From FEN-1099 sp964511015 (GTDB lineage: Bacteria > Lernaellota > Lernaellaia > Lernaellales > Lernaellaceae), in the NCBI GenBank assembly GCA_964511015.1, contig CAZEDX010000121.1, forward strand, positions 1-9,672: a DNA stretch of 9,672 bases. Reading direction: 5' to 3'. The notes under the pieces are model-generated. The model was not told the origin of the DNA. It did not search any database and was given only the letters and a program-made list of their open reading frames with translations. Position numbers and translations under genes: made by a program. Positions 1 through 5,868 of the stretch are shown here, in pieces. How positions within the stretch are numbered: position 1 is the stretch's first letter; each line of letters begins with the position of its first letter.

Positions 1-168
1 CGGCGTCGTCGTCGGCGTCATCGTCGGCGTCATCGTCGGCGTCGTCGTCGGCGTCATCGTCGGCGTCATCGTCGGCGTCGTCGTCGGCGTCGTCGTCGGC
101 GTCGTCGTCGGCGTCGTCATCGGCGTCGTCGTCGGCGTCGTCATCGGCGTCGTCGTCGGCGTCGTCGT
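1..168 (-). repeat. 12-bp tandem repeat encoding (DDDA)n
   Basis: Fourteen contiguous 12-base units, read on the minus strand as GAC GAC GAC GCC. Units differ only at the third base of one Asp codon: GAT replaces GAC in the units starting at 13, 25, 49, 61, 109 and 133. There are no indels or frame breaks. The array continues past the window edge. It is in frame with the lipoprotein signal peptide, so it is a coding repeat and not a non-coding microsatellite. Confidence 0.97.
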
Positions 169-325
169 CGGGTGGGGGGTAACCGTCGTCATCGCTGCCC
201 GGCGGAATGTCGTCGTCGTTTTCATTGAAGTTCGCGTTTGCGCCTCCATTGGTGCAGCCCATCGCCAGGCCGACCACCAGGAAAAGCGCCAGCGTGATCG
301 CGATCAACCAAGTTGTGTGTCTCAT
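1..325 (-). CDS. Asp-rich repeat lipoprotein, 5' part only
   Basis: Start of a secreted lipoprotein that runs off the left edge; 108 codons are visible. The ATG at 325 has a GGAGG seven bases upstream. Residues 1-23 form a signal peptide (short basic start with R2 and H3, hydrophobic stretch about 6-22), ending in L-A-M-G-C with the candidate lipidated Cys24. A short Asn/Gly/Asp/Pro-rich linker follows (25-52), then from residue 53 fourteen uninterrupted D-D-D-A units reach the window edge. Such acidic low-complexity tracts usually space a lipid anchor from a distal surface domain, which here lies outside the window, so the function cannot be named. The protein probably sits in the outer membrane or on the surface. 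The six departures from the repeat unit are all GAC/GAT wobble changes, which supports real translation. It lies 69 bases beyond the radical SAM gene and has its own candidate promoter. Confidence 0.85.
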   Translation of the reverse strand, partial: MRHTTWLIAITLALFLVVGLAMGCTNGGANANFNENDDDIPPGSDDDGYPPPDDDADDDADDDADDDADDDADDDADDDADDDADDDADDDADDDADDDADDDADDDA

Positions 326-368
326 GGTTTACCCTCCGCCGATACAAGAGCCCCCATACCAACGTTTG

Positions 369-398
369 ATTGTATTTTTTTGAGCTGGTCGGCGTCAA
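369..398 (-). promoter_or_regulatory. sigma70-like promoter for the lipoprotein gene
   Basis: On the minus strand a TTGACG box (398-393) is followed after 18 bases by TACAAT (374-369). These match the -35 and -10 consensus at 5/6 and 4/6 with acceptable spacing, and an A-rich spacer lies just before the -10. Transcription would start near 361, leaving a leader of about 36 bases before the ATG at 325. The -35 box overlaps the TGA stop (397-395) of the upstream radical SAM gene. The lipoprotein can therefore be expressed independently although it is co-oriented with that gene. Confidence 0.55.
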
Positions 399-1819
399 GC
401 GCCGGGAGTAGATTTGACGCCGTTTTGGCCGTGCCACAAGCGCATACGCAGAAACGACAAAATGGTGCGAATGGATACTTTTCGGAACACCGGCAACCAG
501 CGTTTCGGGTGGCCATAGAAGCGCAGATAGCCGCGGAATTGCATGGCTTCCAAGCGCCGGCGTCCGATGGAGGTCAGTTCCACCGCGCCACCGGTCTGTT
601 TGCCGTAGTCTTCCCACCGTTCCGAAAGCAAGCGCAGATTCCCCTCGCCATGCCGCGCCATCTCGAGCACGCGGCTGCCAGGGTACGGCACGAGCAGGAA
701 GAAGCTGGCGTAATCCAACGGCAGCGAACAAGCGAAGTCGATCGTCCGCCGCACCGTCGCTTCGGTTTCATACGGCAGGCCGAGAATGAAGTTGCCGTCG
801 ACCACCATTCCGGCTTCTTTTGCGGCGACCACGGCAGCACGGCTTTTGTCCGGCGTGATGTTTTTGCAGGCCTGGTCGAGAATCGTCTGGTCGCCCGATT
901 CAATGCCGAAAGTGATGTGCGTGAAACCGGCCCGCGCCATCAGTTTCATCGTCGGCGCATCAAGTTCGACACGGCTCTGGCAGATCAACCGGATGCGGCC
1001 GGCCAACCCGCGGCGGATCAACCCCTCGCAGTAGCCTTCGACCAGCGCCTTCTTCAGCGTGAAATTTTCGTCGGTGAAGATAACCTGCCGCAAGCCATGA
1101 TCGATCAGATGGCGCTCGGTTTCGGCCACCAGGCTCTCGGCTGATCGGAACCGCGCGCGTTCGCCCATGACTTTCGTGCAAAACGTACAGTGGAACGGAC
1201 AGCCGCGCGAGGCCGACAGCGGCAGTTCCATCAGCCAGCGGCGGGAATAAAACGGCCAGTAGGCATGCAACGGGAATAGATCGAACGCCGGCCAGGGTAG
1301 ATCGTCGAGCTGCTCGACCCGCGGCGCCGGTCGGGCCGAGATATCCTCGCCGCCATCGCGCACATGGATGCCGGGGCGCACGCGCACGCCGCCGTCGCGG
1401 ATGTCGTCGAGCACCTGCCCGATCGTGATCTCGCCCTCACCCGCCAGCACGGCGTCGAAGGCGGAAAACTCGTCCAGCGTGCGGCGCGGCACCGCGGTAG
1501 CATGGGCGCCGCCAAGCGCGATCGGCACGCCAGGCAGCTCGCGCTTGAGCGCCTCGGCGGTCGCCGCAGCTTGCAGAATCTGATAGGTCATCGCCGAAAT
1601 GCCGATCAACGCCGGCCGCAGTTCGCGCGCGGTGGCGATGATTTCGTTCAGCCCCCACCGTAGCGCATGTGCGTCGATCACCGCGACGCGATGCCCGCGC
1701 CGGCGCTGGTAGGAGGCGAGATAGGCCAGCCCCATGTTCGGGCTAACCTGGCTCGCGCCCAGATCGGTACGGCGCAGATGCAACGGCGGCTGAATCAGCA
1801 GCAAGTCAGCGCGCGCCAT
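395..1819 (-). CDS. B12-binding radical SAM protein (downstream paralog)
   Basis: A 474-residue member of the cobalamin-binding radical SAM superfamily (COG1032 type). Residues 1-140 form the Rossmann-like B12-binding domain (ILVxPP-like start L-I-Q-P-P, N-M-G-L-A-Y-L at 28-34, G-G-A-H-A-T at 103-108, G-E-G-E at 127-130). The radical SAM domain follows, with the 4Fe-4S motif C207-P-F-H-C211-T-F-C214. Later landmarks are T-D-E-N-F (249-253), G-I-E-S-G-D (305-310) and G-L-P-Y-E-T (347-352). The C-terminal tail (about 390-474) resembles that of its neighbour. The family does SAM-radical chemistry, often methylation or ring rearrangement with cobalamin; the substrate cannot be read from sequence. 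Its ATG lies 14 bases inside the upstream gene, with GAGG six bases before it, so translation is probably coupled. It is cytosolic, with no signal peptide. Confidence 0.92.
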   Translation of the reverse strand: MARADLLLIQPPLHLRRTDLGASQVSPNMGLAYLASYQRRRGHRVAVIDAHALRWGLNEIIATARELRPALIGISAMTYQILQAAATAEALKRELPGVPIALGGAHATAVPRRTLDEFSAFDAVLAGEGEITIGQVLDDIRDGGVRVRPGIHVRDGGEDISARPAPRVEQLDDLPWPAFDLFPLHAYWPFYSRRWLMELPLSASRGCPFHCTFCTKVMGERARFRSAESLVAETERHLIDHGLRQVIFTDENFTLKKALVEGYCEGLIRRGLAGRIRLICQSRVELDAPTMKLMARAGFTHITFGIESGDQTILDQACKNITPDKSRAAVVAAKEAGMVVDGNFILGLPYETEATVRRTIDFACSLPLDYASFFLLVPYPGSRVLEMARHGEGNLRLLSERWEDYGKQTGGAVELTSIGRRRLEAMQFRGYLRFYGHPKRWLPVFRKVSIRTILSFLRMRLWHGQNGVKSTPGA

Positions 1820-3245
1820 CAGACACCTCGCGTTCGCCGCAACGCAGCCAGCCGGCCGCCAGATTCCACAGGTAGACCGGCAACACCTTCAAATTGACCA
1901 TGCGCAACATGTTGCGCAGCTTGCGCGGGCGCAGATAAAAACGCAAGTACGCCCAGAACTGCAGCCGCTCAAGGCGCGACCGCGACAGCTCGGCCAGCTC
2001 GAGCGCGCGGCCCATCTGAATGCCGTACAAATCCCAATCGCAGGTCAGCAGGTGCAGCCCGCCTTCGCCGCGCTGGGCCATGGCGAACACCTCGGTGCCG
2101 GGGTACGGCACGAGCAGGAAGAAGTTGGCGAAATCGGAATCGAGTTCGACGGCGAAATCGATCGTGCGCCGCACCGACTGCCGCGTCTCGCCGGGCAGGC
2201 CGATGATGAAAAAGTTGTCGACCAGAATGCCGGCGTCCTTCGCCTCGCGCACCGCTTGCCGGATGCGCTCCGGGCTGGTGCCTTTCGCCACGCGCGCCAG
2301 CACCTCCGGGTCGCCCGATTCCACGCCGAACGAAACGTGCCGGCAGCCCGCCTCGGCCATCAGCCGCAGCAGATCGCGATTCACCGAATCGATGCGCGTC
2401 TGGCACAGCCAGTAGATGCGGCGGTGCAGGCCCATTTCGATCAACCCGCGGCACACCAGTTCGACCAGCGCGCCGTCGTGCGCGAACGATTCGTCCATGA
2501 AGACGATCGCCCCGGCGCCGTGGCGTTCGACGTCTTCGCGGATCTCGGCCAGGATGTTCGCCGCCGAGCGCCGCCGTACGACGCTGCCGGTCACGCGCGC
2601 GCAGAACTTGCACCGCCCGGCGCAGCCGCGGCCGGTGTTGACCGGCAGTTCGATCACGCCGCGGTCGGTACGGTAGTGGGCCTGGTACGCAGCGAGCGGA
2701 AAAAGATCCCACGCCGGCAGCGGCAGCGCGTCGAGGTCCATCCGGCGCGCGCGCTGCGTGTTGAGCACGATGTCGTGGCCGACGCGGTAGCCCACGCCGG
2801 CGATGCCTTCCGGCCCGCGCCCGGCGGCCAGGGCCTGCGCCAGCTCGACCGCGGTATCCTCGCCTTCGCCGAACACGACGCAGTCGAACGGCGGGAACTC
2901 GCGCAGCGATTGCTCCGGCAGCACCGTTGCATGATAGCCGCCGAGCACCAGCGGCACGTCCGGCTGCCGCTGCTTGATCGCCGCCGCCACCGCCGCCGCG
3001 CTCTTCACCAGCGCGGTGGGCGCGGTCAGGCCGATGTAGAGCGGCCGGTCGCGCAACGCTTCTTCGGCGCAACGCTCGGCGGTCAGACCCGAGGCGTCGC
3101 CGTCGATCACGCGCACGGCGAAACCGGCCTGGCGCAGACACGCCGCCACGTAGGCCAATCCGAGATGCGGTTCGGACGTGTAGCTCGGGCGCTTGGTCAC
3201 CTGACGCAGACGCGGCGGGTTGAGCAAGACGACGAGCGGCGGCAT
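1806..3245 (-). CDS. B12-binding radical SAM protein (upstream paralog)
   Basis: A 479-residue paralog of the next gene in the transcript, with the same architecture. The N-terminal B12-binding domain has V-V-L-L-N-P-P-R at 5-12, H-L-G-L-A-Y at 27-32, G-G-Y-H-A-T at 102-107 and G-E-G-E-D at 126-130. The radical SAM core has C208-A-G-R-C212-K-F-C215, F-M-D-E-S-F (249-254), G-V-E-S-G-D (307-312) and G-L-P-G-E-T (349-354). Both proteins share F-F-L-L-V-P-Y-P-G and a C-terminal segment with Y-L-R-F-Y, consistent with old tandem duplication. The substrate is unknown. An in-frame TTG at 3314 would add 23 residues, but no ribosome site precedes it and those residues do not look like the family. The ATG at 3245 follows AAAGGGG and starts just before the B12 domain, so it is preferred. 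A weak TTGAGC-17-TAACGT box pair lies upstream (3314-3286) and is not convincing alone. Confidence 0.92.
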   Translation of the reverse strand: MPPLVVLLNPPRLRQVTKRPSYTSEPHLGLAYVAACLRQAGFAVRVIDGDASGLTAERCAEEALRDRPLYIGLTAPTALVKSAAAVAAAIKQRQPDVPLVLGGYHATVLPEQSLREFPPFDCVVFGEGEDTAVELAQALAAGRGPEGIAGVGYRVGHDIVLNTQRARRMDLDALPLPAWDLFPLAAYQAHYRTDRGVIELPVNTGRGCAGRCKFCARVTGSVVRRRSAANILAEIREDVERHGAGAIVFMDESFAHDGALVELVCRGLIEMGLHRRIYWLCQTRIDSVNRDLLRLMAEAGCRHVSFGVESGDPEVLARVAKGTSPERIRQAVREAKDAGILVDNFFIIGLPGETRQSVRRTIDFAVELDSDFANFFLLVPYPGTEVFAMAQRGEGGLHLLTCDWDLYGIQMGRALELAELSRSRLERLQFWAYLRFYLRPRKLRNMLRMVNLKVLPVYLWNLAAGWLRCGEREVSDGAR

Positions 3246-3249
3246 GAAT

Positions 3250-3256
3250 CCCCTTT
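3250..3256 (-). promoter_or_regulatory. ribosome binding site deciding the ATG at 3245
   Basis: AAAGGGG on the minus strand ends four bases before the ATG at 3245. The alternative TTG start at 3314 is preceded by a pyrimidine-rich stretch with no Shine-Dalgarno sequence. Confidence 0.6.
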
Positions 3257-3327
3257 CGCGCGGCAATGTTTCGCCGCCGGCAGACACGTTAGCCTGTCCG
3301 GAAGAATCGCTCAAGGAGAGGAAGCGG

Positions 3328-3348
3328 GCTTGGAGCTTGAGGCTTGGG
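3328..3348. repeat. heptamer tandem repeat, GCTTGRG type
   Basis: Three contiguous 7-base units: GCTTGGA, GCTTGAG, GCTTGGG. They lie in the 196-base gap between the phosphoesterase and the first radical SAM gene. Two 9-base units, TGATCCCAT and CAGTCCCAT (3369-3386), follow 20 bases on. Units are imperfect but exactly phased. Confidence 0.7.
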
Positions 3349-3415
3349 GGTTACACCCACAGTCTTCTTGATCCCATCAGTCCCATTCTCAACAACGTTT
3401 CGCGAGCCGTCCGAA

Positions 3416-3450
3416 ACTCTTCACTCTTCACTGTACACTCTTCACTTCTC
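3416..3450. repeat. heptamer tandem repeat, ACTCTTC type, over a gene end
   Basis: Five contiguous 7-base units: ACTCTTC, ACTCTTC, ACTGTAC, ACTCTTC, ACTTCTC. The last two extend into the 3' end of the DHH phosphoesterase gene, and the TGA stop of that gene (3444-3442, minus strand) lies inside the array. Because seven is not a multiple of three, the minus-strand TGA recurs in every reading frame within 21 bases. Confidence 0.85.
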
Positions 3451-4410
3451 CCCCGCCCCTTGCTTCGTCCACTGCGCGAGCACGTCGGCCAGCATCTTAT
3501 CGCGCAGGCGCACGCGCTCGTCTTTGCTGCCGGCGCTGATCTTGCCGCCGGCCGCGCCGGGGTGGCCGCCGCCCAGCCCGAGGCCGTCGAGAATTGCCGC
3601 GCAGTCGTGGCCGCGCGTCTCGGGCCGGAACGGATTGAGCGACAACGACAGCCGCAGGTCGTTGGTGCGCCGCCCTTCCTGCAGCACGCCGTTGACGGTC
3701 AGCACCGCTTCGGCTTCGGGGAAGACGGTATAGGCAAGGTTGCGCGAGAAGCGCGGGGCCACCTTCATTTCCGAAAAGTCGAGCACGCAGATGCGCCCGC
3801 CGAGCAGCTTGCCGATGCGGCGGATGGTATCGGTCGCCTGCCGCGCGTGCTCCTTCGCCTTCGCCGCGCGCATGCGCACCTCGTCCATGGTGACGATGTC
3901 GGCCAGGCCGTGGTGCTGGATCATGCCGGTCAGGCGGTGCAGGTAGCGGCTGGCCTGCTTCATCTCCTCGCCCGGCAAAAAGATCGTCGTGTTGATTACG
4001 TTCGCCGGCGTCTCGGCCAGCCAATCCTCGATCGTCGCGTAGCCCATCGTGTCGACGATGTCCGTCGCGGCGACCGTCTCTTCTATAAACGGCGGCAACG
4101 TCGTCGTGTGGCGGATGTGCTCGAAAACCACGCGCGCCGCCGAGGCCGCCTCGCGCGCCGCGCCCTCGCCCACCGTCCAGCCCGTGCCCTGCGCCTCTTC
4201 GATATTGCTCAGGTGGTGGTCGAACCAGGCGCGGATCTCGCGCATCGGGTGCGGCAGGTCGCAGACGATGTCGCGCTTGCCCATCTCGATGCGCCGCACC
4301 GATTCGGGACCGGTGAAGAAGAACATGTTGAGGCCCGACCACAGCCCGGCCAGTGCGGCCGAGACGATGCCGTCGAAATCCCCGTGCGCGATGATCTGCG
4401 GTCCGTTCAT
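3442..4410 (-). CDS. DHH/DHHA1 family phosphoesterase
   Basis: A 322-residue cytosolic protein with the layout of DHH-DHHA1 phosphoesterases (relatives of RecJ and NrnA), which hydrolyse phosphodiester bonds in nucleic acid ends, nano-RNA or cyclic dinucleotides using Mn2+. Motif I is H9-G-D11-F-D13-G, motif II is C-D51-L-P, motif III is D64-H65-H66, and D117/D120 in the A-T-D-I-V-D segment probably form motif IV. The DHHA1 signature G-G-G-H283-P-G-A-A-G-G lies at 280-289. All expected metal ligands appear present, so it should be active. The exact substrate is not predictable; the length fits NrnA-like enzymes better than full RecJ. GGGAGG lies four bases before the ATG. The gap to the upstream lipid kinase is 172 bases, so cotranscription is possible but not shown. 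The last codons and stop lie within a heptamer repeat. Confidence 0.9.
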   Translation of the reverse strand: MNGPQIIAHGDFDGIVSAALAGLWSGLNMFFFTGPESVRRIEMGKRDIVCDLPHPMREIRAWFDHHLSNIEEAQGTGWTVGEGAAREAASAARVVFEHIRHTTTLPPFIEETVAATDIVDTMGYATIEDWLAETPANVINTTIFLPGEEMKQASRYLHRLTGMIQHHGLADIVTMDEVRMRAAKAKEHARQATDTIRRIGKLLGGRICVLDFSEMKVAPRFSRNLAYTVFPEAEAVLTVNGVLQEGRRTNDLRLSLSLNPFRPETRGHDCAAILDGLGLGGGHPGAAGGKISAGSKDERVRLRDKMLADVLAQWTKQGAGEK

Positions 4411-4582
4411 GGAGCCTCCCGAAGGAAGGGCAACTTGTAGCAGATGGAAACCAAAGGGAAAAGGGGGAGCCGGCGCAGGCGGTTTCCGCCCGTCTTCCTC
4501 GCTCTACTCGCCCGATTCGGTCAAGATGACAGGATCCATTCTCTCGATCCGCACTGATCCTGGTATCCCGTAAAAACAGGCG
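4411..4582. other. gap between lipid kinase and phosphoesterase; decayed repeats and small hairpin
   Basis: No coding signal. It contains a perfect 5-bp hairpin GGCGG-TTT-CCGCC (4478-4490); there is no adjacent T-run in the minus direction, so it is not a clear terminator. From 4533 GATCC recurs at 4533, 4546 and 4556, with TATCC at 4564. This resembles a decayed copy of the 9-base array seen at 9455-9532. It ends in CCGTAAAAACA (4568-4578), an 11-mer that also occurs at 9628-9638. Confidence 0.5.
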
Positions 4583-5548
4583 TTAGAACTGCACGAACTC
4601 CACCACCGGGCCGGCGCTGATCTCGAGCGCGCGGGCGTGATAGAGCTCGCCGTCGATGGTGTAGCCGAACTCGCGCTCGGCCTCGAGCTTGACGCGGCGG
4701 ACGGTCTGATCGAGCAGCTGCCGGCCTTTCCAGGCGCGGTTGAACAGCAGGTTGGGCAGGTTGCGGATGATCGCCAGGCGCGACGGGCTGCCGCCCTTCA
4801 CGTGCACGTGTTCCGGATCGCGGCCGGCGCGGAACGCGCGGAAGAACACCACGCGCGCGTCGATGGCCGAAACCACCAGCACCTTCCAGTGCGACAGGCG
4901 GGCGCGGTGCTCGTCGAGGCGCAGCCGCGCATTGATGCCTGACAGCAAGCGGTCGAGGTATCCGCCGCCGCCGAACAGCGAGACGACGGCGCGGCTGAAG
5001 ATCTTGGCGAACTTGAACAGGTTGTAACGCCGGCCACGGTAGTATTCCTGGAAGAAGTTGTAGATGCCGCCCGAGCCGGCCATGAAGCCGAAGCGCTGTT
5101 GGATGCCGTCGGACACCGCCAGCAGCTTCTGCCGGATGCGCGGCAGGTCGTCGCGTTGCCGCACGCGTTCGATCAGCGCGAACAGGCGCTCGACAGCGTG
5201 ATGGGGTTTGCCGCGGCCGCCGAGCACGCCGGTCATCACGTTGGCCGTGCCGCTACGCAGCGTGGCGAACAGGGGCAGCGATTTTTCCGAGCCGTCGGCG
5301 CGGCGCAGCCGGCGATAGGTGTTGACGAAGCTCGACAGGTAGCGGTGCAACCCGCCGTCGCCAGTGGTCAGCAACACAAGGTCGACATCGTCGCGCCAGC
5401 AGTTCTGCACCACGCGGTCGATGTCGTCGACCGAATCGGTCACCTGCAGATCGACCTGTGCCGACAGATGGCGCTGAAACGTCCCGAGCTTGACCCGCCC
5501 CCGGCGGATAGCGCGCGCACAACGGTTGACCAGGATCCGCGTCTTCAT
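4583..5548 (-). CDS. diacylglycerol/sphingosine kinase-like lipid kinase
   Basis: A 321-residue protein of the DAGK catalytic-domain family (LCB5/YegS/DgkB type), which phosphorylates lipid hydroxyls with ATP at the cytosolic membrane face. Visible landmarks are the start K-T-R-I-L-V-N-R (2-9, where family members have V-N-P), the nucleotide loop T-T-G-D64-G-G (61-66), R-S-G-T-A-N-V-M (98-105, matching the GTxND-like element) and a C-terminal Y-T-I-D299-G-E-L (296-302) of the beta-sandwich domain. The loop reads T-G-D-G-G where the family has G-G-D-G-T; the Asp-Gly core is kept. The substrate is unknown. An upstream in-frame TTG at 5566 would add six residues, but it lacks a ribosome site; the ATG at 5548 has only a weak GAAG two bases away. 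It is divergent from the alkyltransferase gene. Confidence 0.85.
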   Translation of the reverse strand: MKTRILVNRCARAIRRGRVKLGTFQRHLSAQVDLQVTDSVDDIDRVVQNCWRDDVDLVLLTTGDGGLHRYLSSFVNTYRRLRRADGSEKSLPLFATLRSGTANVMTGVLGGRGKPHHAVERLFALIERVRQRDDLPRIRQKLLAVSDGIQQRFGFMAGSGGIYNFFQEYYRGRRYNLFKFAKIFSRAVVSLFGGGGYLDRLLSGINARLRLDEHRARLSHWKVLVVSAIDARVVFFRAFRAGRDPEHVHVKGGSPSRLAIIRNLPNLLFNRAWKGRQLLDQTVRRVKLEAEREFGYTIDGELYHARALEISAGPVVEFVQF

Positions 5549-5606
5549 GACTTCAATGTAACCCAATCGATTGAAATATCCAAGTGGAATCGGGAGGCGA
5601 TGGGGA

Positions 5607-5627
5607 GCCGGAGGCTTTTGGCTCTAG
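5607..5627. repeat. decayed heptamer repeat
   Basis: Three 7-base units, GCCGGAG, GCTTTTG, GCTCTAG, share GC at the start and G at the end. The 14-mer at 5604-5617 matches 3332-3345 at 12 positions, which links this stretch to the GCTTGRG array. Confidence 0.35.
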
Positions 5628-5645
5628 GTAGAACGCTGCAGACAA

Positions 5646-5666
5646 GAAACCCGAAACCCGATTCCC
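5646..5666. repeat. heptamer tandem repeat, GAAACCC type
   Basis: Three contiguous 7-base units: GAAACCC, GAAACCC, GATTCCC. It lies in the divergent gap and has no coding role. Confidence 0.7.
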
Positions 5667-5670
5667 ATCA

Positions 5671-5719
5671 GTTACATAATTGCCGCTCCGCCGTCCAAGC
5701 CCTTGTAACAATCGGCAAT
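5671..5719. other. interleaved inverted repeats (possible pseudoknot)
   Basis: GTTACA (5671-5676) is complementary to TGTAAC (5704-5709), and ATTGCCG (5679-5685) to CGGCAAT (5713-5719). The order A-B-A'-B' is the topology of an H-type pseudoknot if transcribed. Both stems are perfect but short, so chance remains possible. Confidence 0.35.
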
Positions 5720-5733
5720 CTTTAATCCAGAGC

Positions 5734-5765
5734 GTTCGACGAAGTCGGTAAGCCCTGGGTCGAAC
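5734..5765. other. 7-bp inverted repeat hairpin
   Basis: GTTCGAC (5734-5740) and GTCGAAC (5759-5765) are perfect complements around an 18-base loop. No T-run follows on either strand, so it does not look like an intrinsic terminator. An operator or a leader RNA element is possible. Confidence 0.35.
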
Positions 5766-5833
5766 ATTGAGGGACACACAAAGGGGGCCGCGGGGCGTTT
5801 CCTTTCATTCCGCTCCCCTTCCCACCTCTGTAG

Positions 5834-5839
5834 TACAAT
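5834..5839 (+). promoter_or_regulatory. candidate -10 box for the plus-strand cluster
   Basis: TACAAT lies about 30 bases before the alkyltransferase ATG, a plausible leader length. No TTGACA-like box is found 16-19 bases upstream, where the DNA is C/T-rich, so the call is weak. Confidence 0.3.
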
Positions 5840-5857
5840 CGCCTTCCAATCGAAACC

Positions 5858-5862
5858 GGGAG
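5858..5862 (+). promoter_or_regulatory. ribosome binding site deciding the ATG at 5869
   Basis: GGGAG lies six bases before ATG 5869. An in-frame ATG at 5767 would add 34 residues unlike any alkyltransferase, so the later start is chosen. Confidence 0.65.
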
Positions 5863-5868
5863 CCGCCC

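Larger units (their letters stand above)
5549..5868. other. 320-base divergent intergenic region
   Basis: It separates the minus-strand lipid kinase from the plus-strand alkyltransferase, so it must hold promoters for both. Contents: a perfect 10-base palindrome CAATCGATTG (5564-5573) close to the kinase start, two heptamer repeat stretches (5607-5627, 5646-5666), interleaved inverted repeats (5671-5719), a 7-bp hairpin (5734-5765) and a TACAAT -10-like box (5834-5839) without a good -35. Short open frames here lack ribosome sites and are not called. Confidence 0.6.

Noticed and set aside
2052..3371. Long plus-strand open frame (439 codons) opposite the upstream radical SAM gene
   Set aside because: It is antisense to a gene with clear cluster cysteines and B12 motifs. 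Its composition (Arg/Ala/His/Gln-rich) is typical of a mirror frame in GC-rich DNA, and it has no domain.
3220..4440. Plus-strand open frame (406 codons) opposite the DHH phosphoesterase
   Set aside because: Mirror frame of a well-supported gene; it also runs through the heptamer repeats and gap DNA, with no recognisable motif.
5549..5590. Promoter TTGGAT-17-TACATT for the lipid kinase
   Set aside because: Only 3/6 and 4/6 matches, and the start point would fall at or past the ATG.
5553..5777. 74-codon minus-strand frame in the divergent gap
   Set aside because: It consists of heptamer repeats and gap DNA, overlaps the kinase start region, and shows no ribosome site or domain.
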